A stretch of 64,000 nt of DNA from Azospirillum sp051124815 (lineage in GTDB: Bacteria; Pseudomonadota; Alphaproteobacteria; Azospirillales; Azospirillaceae), in contig NZ_CP118491.1 of NCBI RefSeq assembly GCF_051124815.1, positions 62,001-126,000 of the forward strand. Direction: 5' to 3'. Position numbers and translations under genes: made by a program. Under the pieces are notes generated by a model that ran no database searches, was not told the origin of the DNA, and was given only the letters and a program-made list of their open reading frames with translations. Positions 34,719 through 43,764 of the stretch are shown piece after piece (the first letter of the stretch is position 1; every line of letters begins with the position of its first letter).

Positions 34719-36281
34719 CAGCGCCAGCGGCGACAGCACCCCACTCCGCAATCGGGGCCACAAGCCGGCCAGCAATCGGCGCGGCAGCAGGAGCGGGACG
34801 GCCGGCGGCCCGACCAGCAGGGTCCAGATCCCTCCGGTGACGACCAGCTGGACCAGGGTTTGCGGCGCCGTCAGGGCGAACAGCCCGGCCGCCGCCCCGC
34901 CCGCCAGGGCGGCCCCTCCGATCCCCGCCAGGATGGCCGGAAGCAGATGCGCGCGGTGCAGATGGAAGATCCGGCATGTCCGCCGCAGAGCCAGACCGCC
35001 GACCGCGGCCAGCTCTGCGATGGCAACCGCGATGCCGGCCCCCAGGGCGCCGGTCCAGGGGATCAGGATCAGGCAGAGGACGACGCTGAGGACGGCCTGG
35101 AGGAGGGATGCCAGGACAAGGGCGTCCGCATGATCCGTCAGCCGCAGCAGCGCGCTGCTCAGCAGGCCCGGCACGACGAGCAGGCAGGTCGCCAGGAAGA
35201 CCGAGGCCAGCAGCGGATCGAAGGCGATGGCGCCGTGGGTCCAGACGCGGAAGACCGGCTCCCCGGCGACCAGCAGCAGCCCGGCCAGCATCCCCGCCGC
35301 TCCCCCGGCGACCCGCCCGGTCAGGCTGAACAGACGCTTCAGCACAGACTCCTCGCCGCGATGGTGCTGGCGCGTCATCTCCATGGCCGAGGACAGCACG
35401 ACCTGCGAGACGATCTGCCGCAAGGCGCCGGCATAGGTCCGCATCGTCGTGAACAGGACCACGGCCAGCCCGTCCGGCATCAGCCGCTGCAGGAACAGGA
35501 CCGGCAGATGCTGCAGCAGGGGGGTGGTGGCGATGGTGACGGAATGCAGGCCGGAGCGGAACAGGATCCGCCCCACCTCCCCGCGCTCCGGCCAGCGGGG
35601 GCGGAAGCCGACGGCTGGGTGGCTCCGCCGGATCACCGCCAGGGGAAGCACCCATCCCACCAGGATCGCCACGGCCAGGAACGCGATGGCGGCGGCCAGC
35701 AGCCCGCCGCCAGCCGTCACGACCGCGATCTGTGCGGCCAGCCCCAGAAGCTGCTGGGCGCCGCCCAGCCAGACGGCGAGCGGAAAGCGGCCGAACGCCG
35801 ACAGGACGCTGCCCAGGATCGGCCGTGGCACCAGCAGCAGGGTCGCCATCGAAAGAACCAGCGTCGCCGTCCCGGCATCCGGCGCGGTCAGGCCGAGCAT
35901 GGCGTCCAGCCCGGCCAGCCAGCCCAGGACGACGAGCCCGGCCCCCGGAACCAGCACGCCGGCATAGAGGCCCAGCCCGACCGACAGCATCCGGCCGACC
36001 CCGCTGGTGTCGTCGCGGCCGGCTTCGACCATCATGCGAGCGCCCAGATGGGCGTTGATCCCCAGCTCCAGCAGCACCAGCAGCCCGGCCAGGGCGTTGA
36101 TTGCGAGCCAGTCGGCATAGCGTTCGCTTCCCCAATGGGCCAGGAAGACGGGAACCGCCAGGATCTGCAGCACGCTCCAGGCCACCATGGTGATGCCCAG
36201 CGCTCCGGTCCCGGAGATCAGCCGGCCGCGCAGGCCGGCCGGGGCGCCTGCGGGCTGGGGGGACGGAGGTGGCTGGCTCAT
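34698..36281 (-). CDS. oligosaccharide flippase (Wzx/PST-like)
   Basis: A 527-residue protein with about 12-14 hydrophobic helices from residue 20 onward (G-A-L-G-I-T-M-V-A-W-S-V-L-Q-I-L). Small charged loops such as R-Q-H-H-R-G-E-E-S-V-L-K-R-L separate the two halves, in the MATE/PST superfamily layout. It would move undecaprenyl-linked repeat units to the periplasm for the polymerase. The ATG at 36281 precedes a Pro-rich cytoplasmic head of about 15 residues; the much longer open frame upstream is antisense to the next gene's leader and not protein-like. Confidence 0.8.
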   Translation of the reverse strand: MSQPPPSPQPAGAPAGLRGRLISGTGALGITMVAWSVLQILAVPVFLAHWGSERYADWLAINALAGLLVLLELGINAHLGARMMVEAGRDDTSGVGRMLSVGLGLYAGVLVPGAGLVVLGWLAGLDAMLGLTAPDAGTATLVLSMATLLLVPRPILGSVLSAFGRFPLAVWLGGAQQLLGLAAQIAVVTAGGGLLAAAIAFLAVAILVGWVLPLAVIRRSHPAVGFRPRWPERGEVGRILFRSGLHSVTIATTPLLQHLPVLFLQRLMPDGLAVVLFTTMRTYAGALRQIVSQVVLSSAMEMTRQHHRGEESVLKRLFSLTGRVAGGAAGMLAGLLLVAGEPVFRVWTHGAIAFDPLLASVFLATCLLVVPGLLSSALLRLTDHADALVLASLLQAVLSVVLCLILIPWTGALGAGIAVAIAELAAVGGLALRRTCRIFHLHRAHLLPAILAGIGGAALAGGAAAGLFALTAPQTLVQLVVTGGIWTLLVGPPAVPLLLPRRLLAGLWPRLRSGVLSPLALLRRRGA

Positions 36282-36510
36282 GCGCGCCCGATGACCTTGG
36301 ACAGGAACGCCGGCGGGTGCGCCACCCGCGCGGAAGCGATCTTGTGGGGCGGCGATCTTATGGGAACGGGTGACAGCGGCCAAAGCGCTTTGTGGTCCCG
36401 CGCCCTTGGGCGGGAGTTTCGGCGGGGATTTTCGCCGTGGAGTTTCGTTTGACAGGGCGCCCCATGCTTCCGATGATCCCGCCGCGCCGCGATCATGGAG
36501 ACGACCTGCC

Positions 36511-37737
36511 GTGCGACGGATGGGCATAGCTCTCATCAGCCATCTGTTCGGACGATGCCGTGCCGATTCCGCTTCCAATTCTTCTGGCAATTCCGCCGTC
36601 GGCCCCGCCTCCAATTCTTCTGGCGCCCGGCGACCGCATGCCGTCGTCGTCGCCTTCGAGAAGGAACTGGGATCGGGCATGGCCGTGACGCCCCTCTTCT
36701 CCGTCCTGCGGCGCGCCCGGCCCGACATGACCGTCACCCTTGCCGGCTCGGCACTCATGGCGGAGATCGCGGCTGGAAACCCGCATATCGACCGCATCCA
36801 TATCCTGCCGCCCCCGTACCGGACCCCGTTCCGCGCCGCCCTTGCGGCGCGCCGTGCCGTCCCGGCGGATGCTGACGGCTATGACTGGCTGATCACGACG
36901 GCGGCGGCGCGGCGCTATGCTCTGGGGCTGGTGGCGGCGGCGATCCCGGCGCGACGGCGCTCGGGATTGGGAACGGCGGAGGCTCTGGCTCTCTATGATG
37001 CACCGCTCGCCTATGACTGGTCCGTCAGCATGCAGGCGAACAACCTGCGTGCCCTGCGGCCGCTCGGCGTCGCCCTGCCGGAAGAGCCCGGACGGGGGCC
37101 GGAGCCGGAACTCCATTTCGCCCCGGACCTGCCCGGAACGGTGGATGGCCTGCTGCGGGCGGAGGGCATCGACCCGTCCCGCCCCATTGCCGTCCTCGCT
37201 CCGCAGACCAGCGGCGGGCAGCCGACGGACTGGTTTCCCGACCGCTTCGCGGAGCTGGCCGACCTGCTGGCCGAACGCAGGGGGCTGCAGCCCGTCTTCG
37301 TGGGAACGGCGGCGGGGGCGGAGCTGATCGACGGCATCCGCGGCAGGATGCGCGGCCCGGCCGCCTCGCTCGCGGGCCGGACCGGCATCGCCGCGCTGGG
37401 TGCGCTGTTCGCGGGGGCCGATCTGGCGGTCTGCCTGGACAGCGGCGCCATGCATGTCGCCCGTGCCACGCGGGTGCCGCTGGTGGTCGTCGCCTCGGGC
37501 TGGCAGGAGCCCCACCACTGGCTGCCGCTCGGGGTGCCGACCTGCCGGATCGTCTCGGCGGCCGGGGACTGGTGCGGCGGCTGCTCCGGGGGGCATTGCC
37601 CGGACCGCAGCTGCATGAAACGGGTCGCGCCGGCCGACGTGCTGGCGGCAGCCGACGACCTGCTGCTGACTTTTCCTCCTGCAGCCGCCGCAAGGGCGGC
37701 GCGGGTCGCGGCCTGCACCGGAGCGCCCACCCCATGA
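36511..37737 (+). CDS. GT9 heptosyltransferase-like glycosyltransferase
   Basis: A 408-residue GT-B protein. It has D-W-L-I-T-T-A-A-A-R-R in the N-terminal half and A-V-L-A-P-Q-T-S-G-G-Q-P-T-D-W-F-P near 225-241 (the P-G-A-x-x-x-x-K-x-W-P equivalent). A-V-C-L-D-S-G-A-M-H-V-A-R-A-T lies near 310, and the Cys-rich end W-C-G-G-C-S-G-G-H-C-P-D-R-S-C-M-K is typical of one heptosyltransferase branch. The N-terminal linker holds two copies of A-S-N-S-S-G encoded by a 15-bp sequence repeated at a 36-bp distance (36574 and 36610). The GTG at 36511 has GGAG 10 bases upstream; ATG 36520 is the alternative. It is coupled to the next gene by ATGA overlap. Confidence 0.82.
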   Translation: MRRMGIALISHLFGRCRADSASNSSGNSAVGPASNSSGARRPHAVVVAFEKELGSGMAVTPLFSVLRRARPDMTVTLAGSALMAEIAAGNPHIDRIHILPPPYRTPFRAALAARRAVPADADGYDWLITTAAARRYALGLVAAAIPARRRSGLGTAEALALYDAPLAYDWSVSMQANNLRALRPLGVALPEEPGRGPEPELHFAPDLPGTVDGLLRAEGIDPSRPIAVLAPQTSGGQPTDWFPDRFAELADLLAERRGLQPVFVGTAAGAELIDGIRGRMRGPAASLAGRTGIAALGALFAGADLAVCLDSGAMHVARATRVPLVVVASGWQEPHHWLPLGVPTCRIVSAAGDWCGGCSGGHCPDRSCMKRVAPADVLAAADDLLLTFPPAAAARAARVAACTGAPTP

Positions 37738-38939
37738 AAGCCGTCGTCTCCACCATCGGACGCTTCCACAGCGTCAACCAGGCTCTGCAGCTCCAGGCGC
37801 GGGGCGCCCTGGCGGCGCTGTTCACCGGCTATCCCCGCTTCAAGCTGCGGGACAGCGGCATCGACCCCGACCGGCTGCGGAGCTGGCCCTGGCTTCAGGC
37901 CCCCTACATGGCACTGATCCGCTATCCCTGGTTCCAGAGCCGTCTGGCCGGCGAATGGGCCTGGCGGGCGCAGTCGATGCACGACCGGCACGTCGCGGCC
38001 AACCTGCCGGAGTGCGACGTGGCGATCGTCCTGTCCGGCATGGGGTTGCGCACCGGCCGCGCCATCCAGGAACGGGGAGGGCGCCATGTCTGCGACCGCG
38101 GGTCCAGCCACATCGGGTTTCAGGACGACCTGCTGCGCGAGGAGTACGGGCTGCACGGCTTCGCCTGGAAAGGCATCGACCCGCGGGTGAAGGCCAGGGA
38201 GCTTGCCGAGTACGAGCGTGCGGACGCCATCGCCGTGCCGTCCGGCTTCGTGCGCGACAGCTTCATCGCCCGCGGCGTGGCGCCGGACCGGCTGCGCCTG
38301 CTTCCCTATGGCGGCGACCTGTCGCGTTTCCGGCCGCTCGGTCCCAAGGACGGTCATTTCCGCATCCTGTTCGTCGGTCAGCCCGGCATCCGCAAGGGGC
38401 TGCCCTATCTGCTGCGCGCCGTGCGCCGTGCCGGCATCACTGGAGCCGAACTGGTCCTGACTGGACTGGAGCAGCCGGAAACGGCGACGCTGCTGGGGCG
38501 AGAGGGCGGCGGATTGTCGGTGACCATGACCGGGGTGCTGCACGGGGACGACCTGGTGCGGGAGATGTCGCGCGCCTCGGTGCTGGTGCTGCCCTCGGTG
38601 GAGGAGGGGCTGGCCATGGTGATGGCCGAGGCCATGGCCTGCGGCACGCCGGTGATCGCCACCACCAACACCGGTGCCGCCGACCTGTTCACCGATGGGG
38701 TGGAGGGCTTCATCGTGCCGATCCGCGATCCGGACGCCCTCGCCGACCGGCTGGTGCGTCTGGCCGGCGATCCGGCGCTGACGGCGGCGATGGGGCGGGC
38801 GGCCAGGGAGCGGATCCGGTCTTTCGGCGGCTGGGACGATTACGGACGCCGGCTCCATGCGGCGCTGGAGGAGCTGGTCCGCCCGACGGCGTCCCCTCCG
38901 CTCACTCCAGCCCCAGCTCCCGCCGGCGCGCCGCCATGA
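37734..38939 (+). CDS. GT4 glycosyltransferase
   Basis: A 401-residue GT-B enzyme. The N-terminal domain begins M-K-A-V-V-S-T-I-G-R-F-H, and H-V-C-D-R-G-S-S-H-I marks the domain interface. The C-terminal domain carries I-L-F-V-G-Q-P-G-I-R-K-G-L-P-Y-L, then V-L-P-S-V-E-E-G-L-A-M-V-M-A-E-A-M-A-C-G-T-P, the E-x7-E nucleotide-sugar motif. Its ATG overlaps the stop of the GT9 gene, so both probably act in the same glycan step series. The C-terminal Pro-rich tail overlaps the convergent gene by 38 bp. Confidence 0.9.
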   Translation: MKAVVSTIGRFHSVNQALQLQARGALAALFTGYPRFKLRDSGIDPDRLRSWPWLQAPYMALIRYPWFQSRLAGEWAWRAQSMHDRHVAANLPECDVAIVLSGMGLRTGRAIQERGGRHVCDRGSSHIGFQDDLLREEYGLHGFAWKGIDPRVKARELAEYERADAIAVPSGFVRDSFIARGVAPDRLRLLPYGGDLSRFRPLGPKDGHFRILFVGQPGIRKGLPYLLRAVRRAGITGAELVLTGLEQPETATLLGREGGGLSVTMTGVLHGDDLVREMSRASVLVLPSVEEGLAMVMAEAMACGTPVIATTNTGAADLFTDGVEGFIVPIRDPDALADRLVRLAGDPALTAAMGRAARERIRSFGGWDDYGRRLHAALEELVRPTASPPLTPAPAPAGAPP

Positions 38940-39987
38940 CGGCCGCCGCCCGGCGGGTCAGCTCGGCGCCCATCTCGGGATCGGTGGCGCGGAAGACGGC
39001 GGCGATCCGCTCGTCGTTGGCATAGCCCGACGTCCAGGCCCGGCGGCAGCCGGCCAGGGCCACGCGCTCGCGCGCCGCGTCGTCCTTCAGGTAGAAGCGG
39101 ATCTTGTCGGCCGCCTCCTCCACGGAGCCGAAGAACTCGGCCTCGCGCCCCTCCTCGAAGGCGGCGCGGTGGCCGTCGCTGCGCACGGCGAGCAGGAAGG
39201 AGCCGCTGGCCGTGATCTCCATGGATTTGTGGGCGCAGGGATCGTGATGGCTCCGGGTCAGGAAGGCCAGATTGACGCGGGCGTCCCAGATGGCCCGGCG
39301 ATAGGCCTCGCCATACATGGCGGGAACCAGTGCTACCCCCGGACGGCGGATGCGCGGATGCCGTCCCCACCGCGCCCCCCCGATGCGCAGCGCGATCCCG
39401 CGGTCGGCCAGAGCGGCCAGGAAGGCGGGACGCTCTTCATAGGGGGAGCCGACATAGGACACGTCGACGGAGCGCGCCGGCGGCCATGGGGCGGCGGGGT
39501 GGTTGACGAAGGGATCGAAGGGCACCGGGAACAGCGCCACCGTCCCGGCCCCGGCGGCGCGGTAATCGTCGACGCTGCTGTCCCGCGGCACCACATTGAC
39601 GTCGAACTGGCGGATGGTGCGGCGAAAGACATGCCAGCCCGGCTCGTTCATGACGTGGAACGGGTTGTCCAGGGTGAAGCTGTAGAGACGCCGCCCGGCC
39701 TGCTTCAGGCGGTCCAGCGCCCAGGGCCGCATCCACAGCGGCTTGTCGAACCAGACCCGGCCGGCGGCCGGCGTTTCCAGGCAGGCGCGCACCACGTCGC
39801 GGTTCAGCCGCGCGATGGCGGGGCCGGCCATCAGCCGGTCGCGCAGCCGGCGCAGCAGCGGCCCGCCCGCCCGCATGTAGGGCCCGACGTCGAACGCCCG
39901 CACCCGGACACCCAGCCGCCGGAACGCCTGCAGCCGGTGGAAGCACGATCCGGTTTCGCAGAGGTCGCCGACATAGACGATCTCCAT
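38902..39987 (-). CDS. CgeB-like glycosyltransferase (Glyco_trans_1_2)
   Basis: A 361-residue protein. M-E-I-V-Y-V-G-D-L starts the GT-B fold, R-S-V-D-V-S-Y-V-G-S-P-Y-E-E-R opens the second domain, and S-M-E-I-T-A-S-G-S-F-L-L-A near 270 is the CgeB donor-site block. The start at 39987 is chosen for its strong AGGAG 8 bases upstream; the in-frame extension is only basic residues. It lies 46 bp downstream of the nucleotidyltransferase gene on the same strand, so it might be cotranscribed with the ABC exporter. CgeB relatives glycosylate spore or surface proteins and polysaccharides. Confidence 0.82.
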   Translation of the reverse strand: MEIVYVGDLCETGSCFHRLQAFRRLGVRVRAFDVGPYMRAGGPLLRRLRDRLMAGPAIARLNRDVVRACLETPAAGRVWFDKPLWMRPWALDRLKQAGRRLYSFTLDNPFHVMNEPGWHVFRRTIRQFDVNVVPRDSSVDDYRAAGAGTVALFPVPFDPFVNHPAAPWPPARSVDVSYVGSPYEERPAFLAALADRGIALRIGGARWGRHPRIRRPGVALVPAMYGEAYRRAIWDARVNLAFLTRSHHDPCAHKSMEITASGSFLLAVRSDGHRAAFEEGREAEFFGSVEEAADKIRFYLKDDAARERVALAGCRRAWTSGYANDERIAAVFRATDPEMGAELTRRAAAVMAARRRELGLE

Positions 39988-40033
39988 TCCTTCTCTCCTG
40001 CGTCGATTGCGATCCGGAGTGTGCATCAAAGGG

Positions 40034-41278
40034 TCAGAGCACCCGTCCGGGCGTCCTGATCCGCCGCACCAGCCTTGCCGTCAGGACGCGGATGATCCGG
40101 AACGGCAGCAGCATCGGCATCAGGACGGGCATCAGGGGGGCCGGAAGCCTGACGCCCATGCTGTCGCTTTCCGTCGGGCGCAGCAGGGCGAGCAGATGGC
40201 GCAGCGCCGCCCGGGGATGGCTGTAGAGGGCCATGTCGGACCGCATGACCCGAAGCTTTCCGACCCGGCGCAGCGCCTCGTTCTCCGACATCGGCGGCAG
40301 GGCCCAGATCGCGCCGGTGATCCGTTCCGCACGCCGCAGGATGGGAACATCCCGGCGCGGACAGGGGACGGCCACGGGCGGCGCCAGTCCGGTCAGTCCG
40401 GCGACCAGCCGGACGGCCATGGCAAGATGGCGCTCCGCCCCGCCCTGTTTCGCGAAGACGACGGCCTCTTCCCAGTCGGCGGCGGGGCGCCGGGTGGCGG
40501 CCATCAGGTCGGCCAGCCAATAGAGTCGGGACCAGTGGTGTCGGGCGGCATGATGGGCGGCATAGGCGATGGTGGCCCCCGGCGACAGTGTCCGGACCGT
40601 CCGCCCGTTGATGGTCACTTCGCCGGAGTGGCGGAAGGGATCCAGGACCCGGCCGGGAAAGGCAATGTCGCCTTCGCTCAGCTGCGTGTGCAGTTCCACC
40701 GGCGGCCCCCCGGTTTCGGAGGCCAGGAAAATCGCATTGACGTGCCGCGCCAGCAGGTCGGGACGGGTTCCGTAGCCCAGGCCGCGGAGCAGCGCGATGG
40801 CCGCCTCCTTCTGGGCCGGTCGCACCAGCAGGTCGATGTCGCGGCAGGACCGGGCCTGGGCGTTGCCGAACAGCAGCATCGCCTGCGCCGGCCCCTTGAG
40901 AACCAGAAGGTCGATCCCGGACTTCTCGAAATGCCGGGTGATCGCCAGCATCCTGGCGGTCGCCAGCAGGGATTGCCGGGCGACCTCGCGCTGCCAGTCG
41001 AGGACCGTCGGGCCGCCGCCCGTCCCCAAAGGCGTTTCCGGCGGAATCGCCCCGGCGAGAAGAGGGGCGAGACGATGATGCCGGGCGAGTTCGAAGACCG
41101 CCGTCCAGTCGGGATCCGCCGCAGGAACCGGCAGCGTCCGGCCGCCGAAATGCGCCGACAGGGCGGCGAGCAGATGGCGCTGCGGGGGCGGCAGAACCGG
41201 TATCAGCTCCGGCATCAAATCCGGCAGCGCGGCCCCAAGGCCGCCCGTCACGTCCGCCATCGTTTCCGCCATCGTCAT
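40034..41278 (-). CDS. nucleotidyltransferase family protein (NTP_transf_5-like)
   Basis: A 414-residue protein. The nucleotidyltransferase core L-K-G-P-A-Q-A-M-L-L-F lies at 127-137 and the metal-binding aspartates are in S-C-R-D-I-D-L-L-V (144-152). A further acidic/His strand P-P-V-E-L-H-T-Q-L lies near 190. This is the uncharacterised nucleotidyltransferase family often found beside lasso-peptide and exopolysaccharide genes. Its ATG overlaps the stop of the ABC transporter gene, which makes them a unit. Members may transfer a nucleotide or phosphate to a peptide or sugar; the substrate here is not known. Confidence 0.78.
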   Translation of the reverse strand: MTMAETMADVTGGLGAALPDLMPELIPVLPPPQRHLLAALSAHFGGRTLPVPAADPDWTAVFELARHHRLAPLLAGAIPPETPLGTGGGPTVLDWQREVARQSLLATARMLAITRHFEKSGIDLLVLKGPAQAMLLFGNAQARSCRDIDLLVRPAQKEAAIALLRGLGYGTRPDLLARHVNAIFLASETGGPPVELHTQLSEGDIAFPGRVLDPFRHSGEVTINGRTVRTLSPGATIAYAAHHAARHHWSRLYWLADLMAATRRPAADWEEAVVFAKQGGAERHLAMAVRLVAGLTGLAPPVAVPCPRRDVPILRRAERITGAIWALPPMSENEALRRVGKLRVMRSDMALYSHPRAALRHLLALLRPTESDSMGVRLPAPLMPVLMPMLLPFRIIRVLTARLVRRIRTPGRVL

Positions 41279-43074
41279 TCCCGATCCGCCCGGTCGCGTA
41301 GCGCGGTTCCTGCCACGGCCCGGGTCTCCGCCACGGACTCCAGCCGCCGGACCCGTCCTTCGTCCAGATCCAGGACCAGATCGGCGGCCCGCCGGGTCTG
41401 GTCGCGGTGGGTGACGGCCAGGATTGCCATCCGGCCGCGCAGCCGGTCCAGGGTCCGCAGCACCAGCGCCTCCGACCCGCCGTCGAGCGCCGATGTCGCC
41501 TCGTCCAGGATCAGCAGGCGCGGACGGCGCAGCAAGGCACGGGCGATGGCCAGCCGCTGGCGTTCTCCGCCGGAGACGGAGCTGCCGCGATCCCCGACGA
41601 CCGTGTCCAGGCCCAGCGGCAGCGTGCGGACGAAATCGGCCGCCGCCGCATCCTCCAGCGCCGCCCACAGCGCGTCTTCGCCGGCGTCGGGGGCGGCCAG
41701 CAGCAGGTTGGCGCGGATCGTGTCATGGAACAGGAACGAGTCCTGCGGCACGACCGCCACCTGCCGCCGCCATGCCGGGAGCAGGCCGGGCGTCACCTCC
41801 ACCCCGTCCAGCCAAACCCCGCCTTCGGTTGGCCGGGCCAGACCCGCCGCCACATCGGCCAGGGTGGATTTGCCGGCCCCCGAAGGGCCGGTGACGGCCA
41901 GCAGCGCGCCGAAGGGCAGCTCCAGCTCCACCCCGTCCAGAGCCCGTCGGCCGTCGGCCGTGCGCAGCCCCACGCCGCGGAAGGACAGGCTGCGGGTGAA
42001 GGGGGGCAGGCCGCCGTCATGCACCGCGTCCTGCACCGCCGGTTCCGCTCCGACCCGCAGCCTGTCCAGCATCTCCTCGTAGATGACGAGGGCGGGCAGG
42101 CCGCTTTCCAGCTGCCGCCAGACCCGCATCCCGCCCAGCCCCCGCTGGACCAGGCGAACGAAGGTCAGGATGACGACCAGCGCCGCGCTCAGGACCTGGT
42201 CCAGCCACAGGACCGCCACGGCCACGGCCACGGCCGCCATGGCGGCGGCGGCAACCACCAGCGCCGCCTGCTCCCCGGCCTGGATGCGGGCGTGCCGGGA
42301 CTGGAGCCGGCGCAGCTCGGCGAAACGCCGCGACAGGTTGGCGCCGCGCACCGCCTCCGCTCCGAACCCCTTGATGATGCGCAGCCCGGCCAGATCGTCG
42401 GTGACGTCGGCCATCATGTCGCGCTGCGCCTGCCCGATGCGCAGGCCGATGTCGAAGCCGCCATGCCCGATGCGCCGGATCAGCAGCAGGCCCAGGCCGG
42501 ACAGCAGCAGGGCCGACAGGGTCAGCAGCGGGGACAGCAGCAGGGCCGACAGGAACAGGATCGGCAGGGTCAGGGCGGCGATGCCCAGATTGAGCAGCGC
42601 GTCATGGCACATGCCCAGCCGGGCCACCTCGCCCGCGATGATCTGCTTGACGTCGGTGCCGCGCAGTTGCTGGAAGGCGGGCCAGGAGACGTGCAGCAGG
42701 GCGGCGTGCAGGTCGCCGCGCAGCCGGTCGACGAATCGGTTGCGCTGGTCGTTCCCCAGGATGTTGCGGGCGGCGGTGATGGCCGCGGCCCCTGTGATCA
42801 GCAGCAGGTAGAGCCCAAGCCCCTCCAGCAGCCGGCCGGCCGGCGCCTGTCCGCCGCTGCCGACGCCCACCAGTTCCAGCACGGGCACCAGCAGCAGCAG
42901 GCCGGCCCCTTCCGCCAGCGAGGCGGCCAGACCCAGGCCCAGCATCAGGGCCATCCGCTTCCGGCCATAGGAACCGGCCAGCAGGAGAAGGAACCGCCGC
43001 GCCGCCGCGACGGCGGGCGAAACCATCCGGTCCCGCCGCCGGGCTTGCCGCACTTCATGCCATGCCACGTGCAT
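41275..43074 (-). CDS. ABC exporter, fused permease and ATPase
   Basis: A 599-residue half-transporter. Six membrane segments lie between residues 30 and 290 (M-L-G-L-G-L-A-A-S-L-A-E-G-A-G, then A-A-L-V-V-A-A-A-A-M-A-A-V). The ATPase has Walker A G-P-S-G-A-G-K-S-T near 393-401, signature V-S-G-G-E-R-Q-R-L-A, Walker B L-L-I-L-D-E-A-T-S-A-L-D and the H-loop T-H-R. It exports a lipid-linked glycan, a lipid or a peptide; lasso D proteins have exactly this architecture, and the nucleotidyltransferase partner supports that option. Three starts compete (43119, 43074, 43026); 43074 has AAGGA just upstream. Confidence 0.88.
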   Translation of the reverse strand: MHVAWHEVRQARRRDRMVSPAVAAARRFLLLLAGSYGRKRMALMLGLGLAASLAEGAGLLLLVPVLELVGVGSGGQAPAGRLLEGLGLYLLLITGAAAITAARNILGNDQRNRFVDRLRGDLHAALLHVSWPAFQQLRGTDVKQIIAGEVARLGMCHDALLNLGIAALTLPILFLSALLLSPLLTLSALLLSGLGLLLIRRIGHGGFDIGLRIGQAQRDMMADVTDDLAGLRIIKGFGAEAVRGANLSRRFAELRRLQSRHARIQAGEQAALVVAAAAMAAVAVAVAVLWLDQVLSAALVVILTFVRLVQRGLGGMRVWRQLESGLPALVIYEEMLDRLRVGAEPAVQDAVHDGGLPPFTRSLSFRGVGLRTADGRRALDGVELELPFGALLAVTGPSGAGKSTLADVAAGLARPTEGGVWLDGVEVTPGLLPAWRRQVAVVPQDSFLFHDTIRANLLLAAPDAGEDALWAALEDAAAADFVRTLPLGLDTVVGDRGSSVSGGERQRLAIARALLRRPRLLILDEATSALDGGSEALVLRTLDRLRGRMAILAVTHRDQTRRAADLVLDLDEGRVRRLESVAETRAVAGTALRDRADRE

Positions 43075-43203
43075 GATCCTTCCCGGGCCTCGTGTCGCAG
43101 GGATCGCATCGGGGCGCATGATAGGGCTTCCCCCGGCAAAGACATATGCCGTCGTTCCTGCGGGAACCGGCCCACGGGCTCCTCGACTCTTCCGGTGCCG
43201 GGC

Positions 43204-43764
43204 TCAGGCCCGGGGCGACCAGCGCATGAACAGCCGTGACGGGCCCGTGTCCGTCACGGCGAAGCCGTGGCGTTCATAGAGCGCGCGGGCCCGCGGGTTC
43301 ATCGGATCCACCGCGAGATGGACGCTCCCCTCCGGGATGGCGGCGGCCATCTCCTGCAGGCGGCGCAGCACGGCGCTGCCCGTTCCCTTTCCCCGCTGAT
43401 CGGGCAGCAGGGCGATGTCCACCAGATGGAGGGCGGGCGTGGAGAGGTCCAGGTACAGGCGGCCCACCGGATCGATGCGGTCCAGGATCAGAAGAAAGCT
43501 TCCGGCGGCGAATCGGCGGACATAGTCGGTGTGCTGTGCGTCGAACTGCTGGTCGCAGAAGGCGCGCTTCATCTCCTCCGGCCACCCGGTCGGCGCCAGT
43601 TCATCCTTGCGCGTGTGGCGGTAGAGGCGGCGCAGGAACGGAACATCCGCCATCCGGCAGTGGCGCAGACGAAGCCCCGGAACGGAAAAGACAGGCCCCC
43701 CGGAAGGGGCCTGTCCCTGGCTTGGAAACGGCGGCAGAACCGCCGTTCGTCGGTCCGACACCAT
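43204..43764 (-). CDS. GNAT N-acetyltransferase
   Basis: A protein of up to 186 residues. The GNAT fold begins L-R-L-R-H-C-R-M-A-D-V-P-F-L near 31. It includes G-R-L-Y-L-D-L, then the acetyl-CoA site D-I-A-L-L-P-D-Q-R-G-K-G-T-G-S-A near 116-131, and ends N-P-R-A-R-A-L-Y-E-R-H-G-F. Starting at the ATG at 43764, which shares one base with the stop of the tail-collar gene upstream (TGATG), the first 28 codons include a perfect terminator-like hairpin (43690-43715). A GNAT beside tail-collar (Mdp-type) genes is a recurrent neighbourhood, so it may acetylate those proteins. Confidence 0.82.
   Translation of the reverse strand: MVSDRRTAVLPPFPSQGQAPSGGPVFSVPGLRLRHCRMADVPFLRRLYRHTRKDELAPTGWPEEMKRAFCDQQFDAQHTDYVRRFAAGSFLLILDRIDPVGRLYLDLSTPALHLVDIALLPDQRGKGTGSAVLRRLQEMAAAIPEGSVHLAVDPMNPRARALYERHGFAVTDTGPSRLFMRWSPRA
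43686..43715 (-). terminator. terminator-like hairpin inside GNAT 5' coding region
   Basis: On the minus strand GACAGGCCCC, a 6-base loop and GGGGCCTGTC form a perfect 10-bp stem followed by TTTT. This is an intrinsic terminator by shape, yet it lies about 50 bp downstream of the tail-collar stop and inside the only good reading frame for the GNAT N-terminus. It may act as partial terminator or attenuator. Confidence 0.65.
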
